The notes below the pieces were generated by a model. The model worked only from the letters and a program-made list of their open reading frames with translations, ran no database searches and was not told where the DNA came from. Shown here in pieces: positions 46,291 to 56,369 of a stretch of 64,000 nt of DNA (position 1 is its first letter; every line of letters starts with the position of its first letter). A program made the translations under genes and the position numbers. Source of the stretch: Candidatus Latescibacterota bacterium (lineage in GTDB: Bacteria > Latescibacterota > UBA2968 > GCA-2709665). The stretch is taken from positions 1 through 64,000 of the forward strand of contig JAGWBX010000002.1 of the NCBI GenBank assembly GCA_021295655.1. Reading direction: 5' to 3'.

Positions 46291-48380
46291 GCGAATCATA
46301 CCGCATCGGAATCGACATTGGCGGCACGTTTACCGATGCCGTGGTGATGGAGGAAGAAACCGGCGATTTTCATCCCGTCAAGGTCTCATCGACTCCGGAC
46401 GATCCCTCCCGCGCGTTCATGGAGGCGTATACGCGCGGCCTTGACAACCAGGGTCTCACGTCCGAACAGGTGCGCTTTGTGGTTCACGGCACCACAGTGG
46501 CGACCAACACGATCATCCAGCAAAAGGGCGCGCGGATAGGCCTGATCGCCTCCGAGGGCTTCAGCGATCTCTTTGAAATTGCCTGGCAGATCCGGCCCAA
46601 CCTGTATGACCTGAATTACGACAAACCTCCTCCGCTCGTACTCCGGCACCTCTGCATCGGCGTACCCGAGCGCATTGACGCCCGGGGCACGGTACTTGTC
46701 CCTCTGGACGAAACCGCGGTCGATCGTGCCGCGCGTCAGTTGGAGAAAGACCGGGTTGAAGCAATTCTCGTCTGCTTCCTGCACGCCTACCGGGATCCCA
46801 CCCACGAACGCCGGGCCGCACAGATCATCAGTGATGCATGTCCCGGGCTTCCCGTCTGCATCTCCTCCGACGTCTGCCCCGAGTACCGCGAATATACCCG
46901 CGCCAGCACAACCGCCGTCAATGCCGCGCTGCTTCCCGCGGTGGGCGCCTACGTGGAACGGCTGGAGGACCGGCTCGGGAAGGTGAACCCCGGCACCGGC
47001 CTGTTCCTGATGACCTCCGGCGGCGGCATCATCGCCTCCGGCACCGCCAGGCAGCAGCCCGTACAACTCATCGAATCCGGCCCGGCGGCCGGCGTCATTG
47101 CAGCGTCGTACATCGGCCAACTCGCCGGTTTCGACAACCTGATCGCGCTGGACATCGGGGGCACCACCGCGAAGGCCGCCCTCATTGAAAACGGCCAGCC
47201 GCGGCTTGCCGCCGAGTTCGAGGTTGGCGACGCCGCAGTCGCAACCACGACCAGAGACAAAGGCCAGGGGTATCCGGTAAAGACCCCGGTCATCGACCTC
47301 GTTGAAATCGGCTCCGGCGGCGGGAGCATCGGCCACGTCGATCCGGGCGGGGCGCTTGCCGTCGGCCCGCAATCCGCCGGAGCGGCGCCTGGACCCGCCT
47401 GCTACGGAAAAGGGGGCATGGAACCCACGCTGACGGACGCAAACCTCGTTCTGGGCCGCCTCAATCCCGATTATTTCCTGGGCGGCGAACTCCCCCTTGA
47501 CACATCACTGGCAAAACGGGCGATCGAACGGCGCATCGCCACGCCCCTGGATCTGCCGGTCGAAGACGCGGCCGACGGTCTGATTGAAATCGCCAATGCC
47601 AATATGACGGGCATCCTTCAACTCGTTTCCGTGCAGAAGGGCGTGGACCCCCGTGGGTTCGTCCTGGTCGCCTTCGGGGGCGCGGGACCCGTCCATGCCG
47701 CTGCGCTCGCAAAGGCGCTGCAAATCGGCACTGTACTCGTACCGCCCAGTCCCGGTGTGACCACGGCGCTGGGTCTGCTCGTGACCGACCTGCGCCACGA
47801 CTACGTCCGCACCTATATTTCAGGGACGGATGAACTGGACGTGTCCGGCCTGTCCCACATCTACCGCGAATTCGAAGCGGATGCGACCCGTCTGCTGTTG
47901 AGCGAGGGCGTTTCCCGTTCCGACGTCCAGTTCGTCCGGGAAGCGGACATGCGATATACGGGCCAGTCCTACGAACTTCGAGTACCGGTCGGCCGAATGT
48001 CGGACGACCTCCCCCGGAAATTGAACGCTGCTTTTTTTACAGCACACCGGCGTCAGTACGGGTTCGCAACGCGGGACGAGCCCACGGAAATTGTCAATGT
48101 CCGTCTCTGTGCCGTCGGCGCCGTTCCCCGCCCCAGCCGGCGGCAGGTTCCCATAGGCGGGCCGTCCGCTCAGGCCGCGCTGAAGGCCGAACGCAACGTC
48201 CGCATGCCAGGGCACGCCGGTCGTGCGCCCGCCTCGATCTACGACCGGTATCGCCTGGAGGCGAACAACAACTTCCCGGGCCCCGCCGTCGTCGAGGAAT
48301 TCGACTCCACAACGCTTGTTCCCCCAGGGTGTACCGTCAACGTCGACGACTACGGGAATCTCGTGATCGACGTCGGCTGA
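46287..48380 (+). CDS. hyuA: HyuA-type hydantoinase/oxoprolinase alpha subunit
   Basis: A 697-residue ATP-binding subunit of the hydantoinase/oxoprolinase family. It starts with the actin-fold phosphate loop GIDIGGTFTDAVV and contains FVVHGTTVATNTIIQ, LALDIGGTTAKAAL-like (here LIALDIGGTTAKAAL) and FGGAGPVHA. Length matches HyuA. It works with the overlapping hyuB product in the cytoplasm. With methylated-amine genes 4 kb away a substrate such as N-methylhydantoin is imaginable but unproven. Confidence 0.93.
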   Translation: MSESYRIGIDIGGTFTDAVVMEEETGDFHPVKVSSTPDDPSRAFMEAYTRGLDNQGLTSEQVRFVVHGTTVATNTIIQQKGARIGLIASEGFSDLFEIAWQIRPNLYDLNYDKPPPLVLRHLCIGVPERIDARGTVLVPLDETAVDRAARQLEKDRVEAILVCFLHAYRDPTHERRAAQIISDACPGLPVCISSDVCPEYREYTRASTTAVNAALLPAVGAYVERLEDRLGKVNPGTGLFLMTSGGGIIASGTARQQPVQLIESGPAAGVIAASYIGQLAGFDNLIALDIGGTTAKAALIENGQPRLAAEFEVGDAAVATTTRDKGQGYPVKTPVIDLVEIGSGGGSIGHVDPGGALAVGPQSAGAAPGPACYGKGGMEPTLTDANLVLGRLNPDYFLGGELPLDTSLAKRAIERRIATPLDLPVEDAADGLIEIANANMTGILQLVSVQKGVDPRGFVLVAFGGAGPVHAAALAKALQIGTVLVPPSPGVTTALGLLVTDLRHDYVRTYISGTDELDVSGLSHIYREFEADATRLLLSEGVSRSDVQFVREADMRYTGQSYELRVPVGRMSDDLPRKLNAAFFTAHRRQYGFATRDEPTEIVNVRLCAVGAVPRPSRRQVPIGGPSAQAALKAERNVRMPGHAGRAPASIYDRYRLEANNNFPGPAVVEEFDSTTLVPPGCTVNVDDYGNLVIDVG

Positions 48381-48393
48381 TGAGGAATCGTAA

Positions 48394-48888
48394 ATGGACC
48401 CGAACCTGGCAACATCGGGCATTACGTGGCAACTCGTTGTCTTCTGCGGGCTTTCTCTTTCAGTGGGTTGGGGCATCCGCGGTAACTTCGGCCATGAATA
48501 CGGGGCGGCCATTCCGGGCGCGCTGGCGGCAATCGCGGCCGTGCTGGTTTCAGGGCGTCCCGACTGGCTGGCTCATGTTCATTACTTCGCCATGTTTGGC
48601 GCGCTCGGCTGGTCCTTCGGCGGAAGTATGTCATACATGGGCGTGGTCGGCTACACCCACTCCGGCCACCCAGCCTCTGTGCTCTACGGATTTGCCAACC
48701 TGTTCGTCATCGGCTTTCTGTGGGCTTTCATGGGTGGCGCAGGAACCGCGCTGCCGGTATTTCTCACCGGAGACAGGCTTGCGCTTTTTTTCACTCCGCT
48801 GGGGGCTTACACACGCCCTGTTCGGCAAACGCCACGTCGCCTTCGCCTTCCGCCATATCCGCTTCGGTGCGAACGCGACAACCGATGA
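48394..48888 (+). CDS. Truncated multi-helix membrane protein, unknown family
   Basis: A 164-residue frame starting 13 bases after hyuA. It has at least four helices and glycine-rich motifs ([26 protein letters not shown] and [11 protein letters not shown]). I know similar N-termini from much longer membrane proteins of Planctomycetes-like genomes, so this one appears cut. After about residue 136 the sequence loses hydrophobicity ([11 protein letters not shown]). In the next frame a different protein-like end ([19 protein letters not shown]) runs to 48928, which suggests a deletion or frameshift near 48790-48810. Confidence 0.55.
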   Translation: MDPNLATSGITWQLVVFCGLSLSVGWGIRGNFGHEYGAAIPGALAAIAAVLVSGRPDWLAHVHYFAMFGALGWSFGGSMSYMGVVGYTHSGHPASVLYGFANLFVIGFLWAFMGGAGTALPVFLTGDRLALFFTPLGAYTRPVRQTPRRLRLPPYPLRCERDNR

Positions 48889-49071
48889 GGAAGTCACGGC
48901 ATCCGGAAAACCCTGGAAATCGCACTGAGACCCGCGACGTCCACGGAATAGAGAGACCGCCGCGTACGCCAGGTAGCGAAAAATCCAGGGCGGAAATCCC
49001 GGCCAATGGACGCTGAACCTCCGGGGACGCCCGACCTCCCAACTGCCGTTTCCCGACAAGGCGGCGAAACC

Positions 49072-51423
49072 ATGAAATCTGCCGTAACAGAAGGCGTCTA
49101 TTCGAAAGACAGTTACGAACCCAACCTCTGCACCCTGCAGGACGGATTTACCTGCTGGACCGCCTGGTCGGCATACGGCGCGGCGGGGTCCAGGGCATTC
49201 GTCCGGAAATTTGCCGGGGAAACGGCGTGTACTATTGAGTCGCTGTCGCCCAACATCACCATGCAGACGCGCCCGATCTGCATCCCGAACGGTGACGAGG
49301 CCGTGTTTGTCTGGCTGGAAAAGACCGGCCGCCGATACGCGTTCCGGACACGCAGAAATGACGGGAATGGGTTCACTTCCTGCCGGGAGTGCCACGTCCT
49401 GCCTGCTTCGGCGAAGGTCTGGGAGCCTCAGGCCCTCCTCGATGAAAGCGGCGCCCTCTGGATCTGCTGGGCACAATCCGAAAGGGGAAAGAGCCGCATC
49501 CGAATCCTGAGGACCATTCAGAATGGCACGTCCACAACCTGTTCGGCCGGAAACGGGAGTCGGTACAATTATCGGCCCAGGATGGTCGAATGGGGATCGG
49601 AAGGCGTCTATATTGTCTGGGACAGCTACGTCGGTCACACCTACGACGTCTATGGCTGCGCCGTCGGTCCGGCGGGCCCTCGGAAGGCGGTCAGAATCAG
49701 TTGCGACGAGGGATGGGAAAACAGGTCGAGCCTCTGCAGGGACACAGGCGGGGCGCTCTGGGCGGTGTGGGTGCGCGGCGTGGACGTCATGTACCGTCGA
49801 AGCACACTCCAGCAGAAGTACTCGCTTCGGGGCGCCCGGCTGGACGGCAGCGCGTGGGAACCGCTGACGGGCTCGGACGGTGGGGCGGACATTGCGCCGC
49901 TGCACTACGGACTCTTAACCGAATTCCCCAAACCGCCCAATCTGGGGCACATGGGAAGGCGGCTCTTCCCCGTCCTGAAGAGCGCCCGGACCAGCGGTGT
50001 CTGGCTCTTTTACGAGGCCAAGGCCGACAGTGAGCAGGGAACGCTTACATCAAGGGGACGCCTCTTCGGCCACCACTGCAAGAACGGCGACTGGTCGGAA
50101 CCCCTCTGCGTGGCGGAAGGGAACGTCTTCTACGAACTTCCCCATAACGGCACGGTCGGGAACGTGTTGCACCTCCTGTCGCAGGACATGATCACCGATG
50201 AGCGGTACCTGGAAACGGTCCGCCTTTCGACCGGCCTGTCTGTTGTTCCCGAGGAATACCGCCGCATCGACCTGGCCGAATGGAAGGAAGTCCGGTTGCC
50301 GTTTGACAACGCACGGGCGACGGCCCGGCCCCGCAACGCGTTGCCGGGTGGCGAAAGCGGTAGATACCAGCTCTACTGGGTGGACCTGCACTGCCACTCG
50401 GCGGCATCCATAGAAGTGGAGGGTGAGCCCGACGAACTGGGCCACTACGCGCGGGACAAGGCGCAGATCGACGGACTGACCATCTCCGACAACGACAGTT
50501 TCTGGAACCTGCCCACCCGCCGGAACGTGAGGCACCTGAAGGACTACGAGTGGGATTACGTCAAGGGCAATGCAATGGTTCTCGACGAACCCGGTCTTTT
50601 CGCCATGTTTCCCGGCTACGAGATGACGATCACCGACCGGGTCGACTCCGGGCGGGACCACAGATCCGTGATGTCGGACGACGACGAAATGGAAATGGAC
50701 CTGCTCCACTTCAAGTACAAGGAGGCCCACTCGAAGGGCGAGCGGCATACCCACAAGGACACCAGGGAGTGTCTCGCCTGGTTCAAGGAAAAGGGCTACC
50801 TTCCACTCCCCCACCCGCACAACGGGAAGTGGAACCTTTACGACACGGACGTGGAGTGGGGTGTGGACGTGTGCGCCGCGTGGATGATCAACATCGACCT
50901 CTTCGACATCTACTACAAATACCTGGACGCGGGCCACAAGTTCGCGTTTACCGGAAGTGGAGACAGCCACCACCGCAACCCCGGCCTGAGCGGCGCGCTC
51001 ACCGGCATTTGGGCGGAACGGCTGGACCGTGCCGCCATCCTGGACGCGATCAGGGCCAGGCGCTGTTACGCAACGGCCGGCCAGAAAATCCTGATCGAAT
51101 TCACGATCAACGATCAGATGATGGGCAGCTCGCTAGTCGTCAGGGACGACCCGGTACTGAAGTGGCGGGTCGTGGGCGAAACGGGCCGTAAATACATCCT
51201 GCGCGTCCACCGGGACGGGCGCCTGATGTACGACGACCGGTTCACCGGGCGGACGCGGGGAGAGCGCAAGGAATTCCGACTGCGCCGCTACCGGCCCGGA
51301 AAGCACTACTACCATATCGAAGTCCTGTCGGCGGAACCTGTCCCGCAATACCCCAACAACGTCGCGCACGCCATGGGTGCCAGGGGATGGAGCACACCCA
51401 TCTGGGTGGAGACATTGGAATGA
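49072..51423 (+). CDS. DUF3604/PHP-fold protein with N-terminal propeller-like domain
   Basis: A 783-residue protein from ATG 49072. The first half (about 10-410) has repeated WxxW-type strands (LWICWAQSERGKSRIRI, LWAVWVRGVD) and resembles a beta-propeller. The second half is a PHP-like metallohydrolase domain of DUF3604 type: DLHCHSAAS, IDGLTISDND, LPHPHNG, TGSGDSHH and ARRCYATAG give the expected His and Asp metal ligands. No signal peptide. It may hydrolyse a phosphate or sulfate ester linked to sugar use. A strong hairpin follows its stop. Confidence 0.78.
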   Translation: MKSAVTEGVYSKDSYEPNLCTLQDGFTCWTAWSAYGAAGSRAFVRKFAGETACTIESLSPNITMQTRPICIPNGDEAVFVWLEKTGRRYAFRTRRNDGNGFTSCRECHVLPASAKVWEPQALLDESGALWICWAQSERGKSRIRILRTIQNGTSTTCSAGNGSRYNYRPRMVEWGSEGVYIVWDSYVGHTYDVYGCAVGPAGPRKAVRISCDEGWENRSSLCRDTGGALWAVWVRGVDVMYRRSTLQQKYSLRGARLDGSAWEPLTGSDGGADIAPLHYGLLTEFPKPPNLGHMGRRLFPVLKSARTSGVWLFYEAKADSEQGTLTSRGRLFGHHCKNGDWSEPLCVAEGNVFYELPHNGTVGNVLHLLSQDMITDERYLETVRLSTGLSVVPEEYRRIDLAEWKEVRLPFDNARATARPRNALPGGESGRYQLYWVDLHCHSAASIEVEGEPDELGHYARDKAQIDGLTISDNDSFWNLPTRRNVRHLKDYEWDYVKGNAMVLDEPGLFAMFPGYEMTITDRVDSGRDHRSVMSDDDEMEMDLLHFKYKEAHSKGERHTHKDTRECLAWFKEKGYLPLPHPHNGKWNLYDTDVEWGVDVCAAWMINIDLFDIYYKYLDAGHKFAFTGSGDSHHRNPGLSGALTGIWAERLDRAAILDAIRARRCYATAGQKILIEFTINDQMMGSSLVVRDDPVLKWRVVGETGRKYILRVHRDGRLMYDDRFTGRTRGERKEFRLRRYRPGKHYYHIEVLSAEPVPQYPNNVAHAMGARGWSTPIWVETLE

Positions 51424-51473
51424 CTCAGACGATTGTCCCGGTAGCCGAGACGCGGGCGACGGCAAACAGAAAA

Positions 51474-51495
51474 GGGCGGCCGTTGCCGGCCGCCC
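51474..51495. terminator. Bidirectional hairpin terminator
   Basis: GGGCGGCCG (51474-51482) and CGGCCGCCC (51487-51495) form a perfect 9-bp stem with loop TTGC. AAAA lies on the left, giving a U-run for the minus-strand direction, and TT follows on the right. It sits between convergent genes ending at 51423 and 51524, so it can serve both. Confidence 0.85.
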
Positions 51496-51523
51496 TTGAG
51501 TATCTCCGCAACTGTCGCTTAAT

Positions 51524-52867
51524 TTAATGAGTCCAGCTCAAATAAAGATTGATGGCGGTAAAGTTGACGATCGCCCAGATCGTTAACAACAATGCAAGTT
51601 CAGTCCATACGGACATCCGTTCCGCGTCCCCGGCCCGCATCGCCAGGTGCACCACCCCGTAAGCCATCGGAATCAGCAGCAGGTTGTTGGCGTTGGCCCC
51701 GATGAGTACAAGGGCCAGCGGGGTATCCGGGGTTGCAACGGTCACGCAGAGCCAGAGAAACGGAAAGCCAATCTGCAACGCCCGCAACAGCCGAAGGCGC
51801 GCCGCTTCGTTATCGAGACCGGCAATGCCCGTCTGCCTGAGAAAATCCACGCTGATGCGCCCTGAACTTGCCGTAAAGACGAGGAGCGTTGAAAACAGCG
51901 TGCAGAAAGCGCCGAACATGAAGACATTCCTGGTCCAGGGCCCGACGCTTCGGGTAAAGATCAGCGATACCTGCTCCACGACCTCCATGCCCTGGGGGAC
52001 CACGTTCAGCTTCTTCAGAATGGAGGCGCCCAGCAGATAATAGGCACAGGTAACCACCAATGCGATCCCCGTGCAGACCAGCGCATCTGTTTTCAGCACC
52101 CGCATCCAGCCCCGATAGCGCGCGCGCCACTCCGGAGTATCCTCCCGCGGCCCCACAAAATCCGCATACCCCTTCTCCCGCACCCAATAGGGATACATGA
52201 ACAGCTCCACCGCCGTCGCGCCTACGGACCCCATCACGGCCATGGCGACGAACGCCCCGTCCGCGGGAAAGGCAAAGCGAAATCCCGAAAGCACCTCGGC
52301 GCCCCCAACGGCGTACGGCGTGGCCTGCATCGCCACTACGGACCCGATGACAACCAGGCTGAAGCCCGCAACCAGTATCGTGATCATTCGCTCCAGGTCG
52401 GCGTAGAGGCCCCGGTACAACAGTATCGAGATTGCCGCAAAAACCAGTATCGCCCAGACATTGTACGGTACACCCGGAAAGAGGGTCACCATCAGTCCCG
52501 CCACGGACCCCAATATGCCGATCACGGCAATCATCACCGAAAAATAACCCAGCACGCACACCCAGGCCGCCCAGGAGGTATTCGCCAGACGCAGGCCGGG
52601 TACGCGGTCCAGCACCTGTATCGTCGTGCTGTTGTTCAATACACACTGGCGCCCGAGTTCGACCTGGATGAAGAATTTGACCAGGCAGGCCAGGATCACC
52701 CCCCAGAGGAAGACGAAGCCCACCTCCGCCCCCATGCGGGTGGTCACGAGCAACTCGCCAGATCCGACGACCGAACCCGACACGACCACGCCGGGACCGA
52801 TATTCCGCAGCAGGCCTCCAATGCCCCGCGGCGCCTCTCGAACCGGCCGTCTGCCAGCATTCTCCAT
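51524..52867 (-). CDS. Atypical Nramp-family transporter
   Basis: A 447-residue protein with 11 helices of the Nramp fold (opening LRNIGPGVVVSGSVVGSGEL). In proven Nramp metal carriers helix 1 has a DPGN motif and helix 6 an MPH motif. Here helix 1 reads GSVVGSGEL and helix 6 region VGATAVELFMYPYW, so the standard metal ligands are missing. It may carry a different cation or organic substrate. It follows the GmaS-like gene by 67 bases on the same strand and may belong to that operon. Hairpin terminator follows. Confidence 0.8.
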   Translation of the reverse strand: MENAGRRPVREAPRGIGGLLRNIGPGVVVSGSVVGSGELLVTTRMGAEVGFVFLWGVILACLVKFFIQVELGRQCVLNNSTTIQVLDRVPGLRLANTSWAAWVCVLGYFSVMIAVIGILGSVAGLMVTLFPGVPYNVWAILVFAAISILLYRGLYADLERMITILVAGFSLVVIGSVVAMQATPYAVGGAEVLSGFRFAFPADGAFVAMAVMGSVGATAVELFMYPYWVREKGYADFVGPREDTPEWRARYRGWMRVLKTDALVCTGIALVVTCAYYLLGASILKKLNVVPQGMEVVEQVSLIFTRSVGPWTRNVFMFGAFCTLFSTLLVFTASSGRISVDFLRQTGIAGLDNEAARLRLLRALQIGFPFLWLCVTVATPDTPLALVLIGANANNLLLIPMAYGVVHLAMRAGDAERMSVWTELALLLTIWAIVNFTAINLYLSWTH

Positions 52868-52934
52868 AATCGATTCCCGTATCTATTTCCGACACCGCAC
52901 AGTTGGCGATGGGGCGAAGGCCAATGGTCCCGCG

Positions 52935-54269
52935 CTAGTACACCGGTAGATAGCGCTCCCGTTCCCACTGGTCGACGTGCAGATGATACTCGGCCCACTC
53001 TTCGCGTTTCACCTGTACGTAATAGTCCGCGTATTCGGTGCCGAGCGCTTCCCGGAGCACGTCGTCTGACGCCAGGTGATCGGCCGCCTCCGCCAGGGTA
53101 CCCGGCAGCAGATCGATGCCACGCGCTCTCAATTCGCTTTCGGGCACCTCATAGAGATTGCCCTCGTTGCGTTCGCCGGGTTCCATACGGTTTTCGATGC
53201 CGTCGAGCCCGGCCGCCAGCATTGCCGCGGCCGTGAGGTATGGATTTGCCGCCCCGTCGATTGCCCGATTCTCGATGCGGCCCCCGTCGGGAATGCGAAC
53301 CATCTGCGTCCGGTTCGATCCGCCGTAGGTGATGCAGATTGGCGCCCAGGACGCTCCTGAACGAGGCGCGCCCCTGGTGAGGCGCTTGTAGCTGTTCACC
53401 AGCGGCGCCGAAACTGCAGAGATCGCCTTCGCGTGGTTCAGGATGCCCGCCATGAACCAGTAAGCCTCTTTCGACAGACCGTTTTCATCCGATTCGTCGA
53501 GGAACAGATTCGTCCTGTTCTCCGGATCCCACAGGCTCATGTGATAGTGCGCTCCGCTTCCCGTGAGATGGGAAAACGGCTTCGGCATGAAGGTCGCGTG
53601 GTATCCGTGCCGCTCCGCGTTCACCTTCACCATCCATCTGAAAAACGTCTGACGGTCGGCGGTCGTCATTGCGTCGGAATAGGTCCAGTTGATCTCGAAC
53701 TGGCAATTGGCGTCTTCGTGGTCGTTTGCATAGGGTTCCCATCCCAGTTCCTGCATATACCCGATAAGCGTGGTCATCACGTCCAGGTTGCGATGCAGGG
53801 TTACCAGATCGTAACAGGGCTTCTCCAGTGTATCCATCGGATCGGCCAGCGCATAATTGCCCTGGTCGTCTTTCTTCAGGAGAATGAACTCCGCTTCCAC
53901 GCCCAGATTCAGGCGATATCCCTTCGCTTCGGCTTTCGCGAGCTGTCGTTGCAGGATCGTCCGCGGACAATATCCGAAAGGCACCCCCTCGACCTGGATG
54001 TTGCCCGCAACCCACGCCGTATTCTTGCGCCAGGGCAATACGGTCATCGAGTTGAAGTCAGGTATGTTCATCATATCGGAATCGTGCGGGCCCTGCCCCA
54101 TATTGCCCGCCGCGAACCCTGCGAACCCCGCGCCTTCGGAGGCCATGTCGTCGAGGTGGGTAACGGGCACCACCTTGGCCTTCGGCATCCCGCTCATCTC
54201 CACAAACGAACACAGAAAGAAGTCTATTCCATTCGTGGCTACGAATTCTTTAACCTGGTCCAGCGTCAT
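52935..54269 (-). CDS. gmaS: Glutamine-synthetase family, probable gamma-glutamylmethylamide synthetase
   Basis: A 444-residue ligase. The active-site pieces of the glutamine-synthetase fold are complete: GVEAEFILL, NDHEDANCQFEINW, GSGAHYHMSLWD, RGAPRSGASWAP and RIENRAIDGAANPYL. Overall length and start (FLCSFVEMSGMPKAKVVP) fit the GmaS/GlnT-type group that joins methylamine to glutamate, forming gamma-glutamylmethylamide, the first step of the N-methylglutamate pathway. The neighbouring MgsC-like and Tdm-like genes support this. An ordinary GlnT acting on ammonia is the main alternative. GGGAG precedes the ATG. Confidence 0.75.
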   Translation of the reverse strand: MTLDQVKEFVATNGIDFFLCSFVEMSGMPKAKVVPVTHLDDMASEGAGFAGFAAGNMGQGPHDSDMMNIPDFNSMTVLPWRKNTAWVAGNIQVEGVPFGYCPRTILQRQLAKAEAKGYRLNLGVEAEFILLKKDDQGNYALADPMDTLEKPCYDLVTLHRNLDVMTTLIGYMQELGWEPYANDHEDANCQFEINWTYSDAMTTADRQTFFRWMVKVNAERHGYHATFMPKPFSHLTGSGAHYHMSLWDPENRTNLFLDESDENGLSKEAYWFMAGILNHAKAISAVSAPLVNSYKRLTRGAPRSGASWAPICITYGGSNRTQMVRIPDGGRIENRAIDGAANPYLTAAAMLAAGLDGIENRMEPGERNEGNLYEVPESELRARGIDLLPGTLAEAADHLASDDVLREALGTEYADYYVQVKREEWAEYHLHVDQWERERYLPVY

Positions 54270-54295
54270 CGTGTGTTCTCCCCACGAAATCTGAT

Positions 54296-54526
54296 TTAGG
54301 AGTTCCCGCCCTCACGTTCTATCGTCGATACGAGCGAACCAGCCTCGGCCAACTGATCCAGCTCGTCAGCATAAGTTGCATTCTCGTGTTTTATCTGCCA
54401 GATCGTGTACGCAATCCACAGGACAATACAGACCACAAAAAGAGGAACCTCGTACCCGACAAAGGGATACATCGGACCCACGTCGGCCGGATTCCCCACC
54501 CACGTGTCTATCAAACCCGTTCTCAT
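54296..54526 (-). CDS. Small single-helix membrane protein
   Basis: A 76-residue protein with a good AAGGAG ribosome site before ATG 54526. A short N-terminal segment (DTWVGNPADVGPMYPFVGYE) leads into one membrane helix (about 27-45, VPLFVVCIVLWIAYTIW), then an acidic cytoplasmic helix. I do not recognise the family. Its position 26 bases before gmaS and after formate-THF ligase suggests it serves this locus, perhaps as an accessory to the transporter or a membrane enzyme. Confidence 0.75.
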   Translation of the reverse strand: MRTGLIDTWVGNPADVGPMYPFVGYEVPLFVVCIVLWIAYTIWQIKHENATYADELDQLAEAGSLVSTIEREGGNS

Positions 54527-54674
54527 CTGTCCACTCCTTATTAAGGCGAGTAAATCGAAACCACCCGTCTCATCCCGGACCGTGACAATAGCGATTCACA
54601 CCACGAAAGACGCCGGATCTCCATGGCGTCCTGATCGCGTGATTTGGCGGCCGCCATCGATACAGGTTCCGCCT

Positions 54675-56360
54675 TCAGAACAGACCGACCGTGTGGCCGG
54701 CATCATCGTAATCGATCGCTTCGGCCGAAGGCCTGCGCGGAAGCCCGGGCATCGTCATGACGTCACCTGTGTATACGACCACAAACCCGGCCCCGGCAGA
54801 CACCCTCACGTCCCGGATGGGCACGTCGAAACCTCTCGGCCTGCCCTTCAATCCCGGATCGGTCGAGAGCGAATACTGGGTCTTGGCCATACATACCGGA
54901 AGCCTGCCGTGCCCCGCTTCCTCGAGCCTTCTGAACCGGGCCCTCAACCGTTTGTCCCCCATAATATTGTCGGCGCCGTAGACTTCCCGGGCAACGATCC
55001 TGGCCTTGTCCCACAACCGGAGGCTGTCGGGATAGAGAAGCTTGAAGTCGCCGGACGCCGTTTCCGCGGTTTCGACAACCGTTCGTGCAAGCGCTTCCGC
55101 ACCGCCCCCCCCTTTCGCCCAGTGTTCCGAAGGAATGATCGGCAGATCCATATCGGCGCACCCGTCCTGTATCAGGGCGATCTCACCGGACGTGTCGGAA
55201 AGAAACCGGTTCACGGCCACGACGGCGGGCAGGCCGAAGCGCCGGATGTTTTCGATATGCTTCCTGAGATTGACGAGACCTTTTTCCAGCGCCCCCGGGT
55301 CGGCGTCCGACAGCCGCCTGAGCGACGCCCCGCCGTGGTATTTCAGGCCCCGGACCGTCGCCACCAACACCACCACGTCCGGCCGGATGCCAGCCTGCCG
55401 GCATTTGATATTCAGAAACTTCTCCGCGCCCAGATCCGCGCCGAATCCGGCTTCGGTGACGGTATATTCGGACAGACGCATCGCCAGCTTCGTTGCGATC
55501 ACCGAATTGCATCCATGCGCGATATTGGCGAACGGGCCGCCGTGAACAATGGCCGGGTTGTTCTCCAGGGTCTGCACCAGATTCGGCTTTAACGCGTCTC
55601 TCAACAGCACGGCCATCGCCCCGTGCACGTTGAGGTCTGCCGCCGTGACCGATTCATTGGCACGCGTATACGCCACGATGATTCGACCCAGCCGCTCCCG
55701 GAGCTCGTCGAGCGACTCGGACAGGCAGAAAACAGCCATCACCTCGGACGCGACCGTGATTTCAAATCCCGATTCACGAGGATAGGAGTTCCCCGTACCT
55801 CCAAGGCCGACGACGATTTCCCGCAGCGCGCGGTCGTTCATGTCCATCGCGCGCTTCCAAAGGACGCGCCGGGGATCGATATTCAGCCTGTTCCGGTGAT
55901 GGATGTGATTGTCGATCGCGGCGGCCAGCAGATTGTGGGCGATTCCGATGGCATGAATATCGCCCGTAAAGTGCAGGTTGATGTCCTCCATCGGCGCGAC
56001 CTGGGACATCCCGCCGCCGGCAGCGCCCCCCTTCATTCCGAAACAGGGTCCCAGTGAAGGCTCTCTGAGACTGATTGCCGTGCGCTTTCCCAGCCGGTTC
56101 AGCGCATCGCCCAGGCCCACGGTTGTGGTTGTTTTGCCCTCACCGGAAGGCGTGGGGTTGATTGCCGAGACCAGCACCAGCTTACCAACGGCATTTCCGG
56201 CAAGGCTGTCGTAAAAGTCCATCGAGACCTTGGCCTTGTACCTGCCGTACACCTCCAATTGGTCCTCCGGCACGCCCAACGTCTGCGCGACCTGCCCGAC
56301 AGGAAGCAGGCGGGCCCGCCTCGCGATCTCAATGTCCGGCAATACGTCGTGCTCGCGCAT
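54675..56360 (-). CDS. fhs: Formate-tetrahydrofolate ligase
   Basis: A 561-residue ligase that links formate, ATP and tetrahydrofolate to 10-formyl-THF (or runs in reverse). The P-loop is [14 protein letters not shown], preceded by [34 protein letters not shown] and [14 protein letters not shown] are the family blocks. Length is normal. AAGGATC precedes the ATG. In this operon it would process C1 units released by demethylation, either oxidising methylene-THF via formyl-THF to formate with ATP gain or re-assimilating formate. Confidence 0.96.
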   Translation of the reverse strand: MREHDVLPDIEIARRARLLPVGQVAQTLGVPEDQLEVYGRYKAKVSMDFYDSLAGNAVGKLVLVSAINPTPSGEGKTTTTVGLGDALNRLGKRTAISLREPSLGPCFGMKGGAAGGGMSQVAPMEDINLHFTGDIHAIGIAHNLLAAAIDNHIHHRNRLNIDPRRVLWKRAMDMNDRALREIVVGLGGTGNSYPRESGFEITVASEVMAVFCLSESLDELRERLGRIIVAYTRANESVTAADLNVHGAMAVLLRDALKPNLVQTLENNPAIVHGGPFANIAHGCNSVIATKLAMRLSEYTVTEAGFGADLGAEKFLNIKCRQAGIRPDVVVLVATVRGLKYHGGASLRRLSDADPGALEKGLVNLRKHIENIRRFGLPAVVAVNRFLSDTSGEIALIQDGCADMDLPIIPSEHWAKGGGGAEALARTVVETAETASGDFKLLYPDSLRLWDKARIVAREVYGADNIMGDKRLRARFRRLEEAGHGRLPVCMAKTQYSLSTDPGLKGRPRGFDVPIRDVRVSAGAGFVVVYTGDVMTMPGLPRRPSAEAIDYDDAGHTVGLF

Positions 56361-56369
56361 AGATCCTTT

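Noticed and set aside
46386-47372. Long minus-strand frame opposite hyuA
   Set aside because: It is a GC-driven shadow of a well-supported gene.
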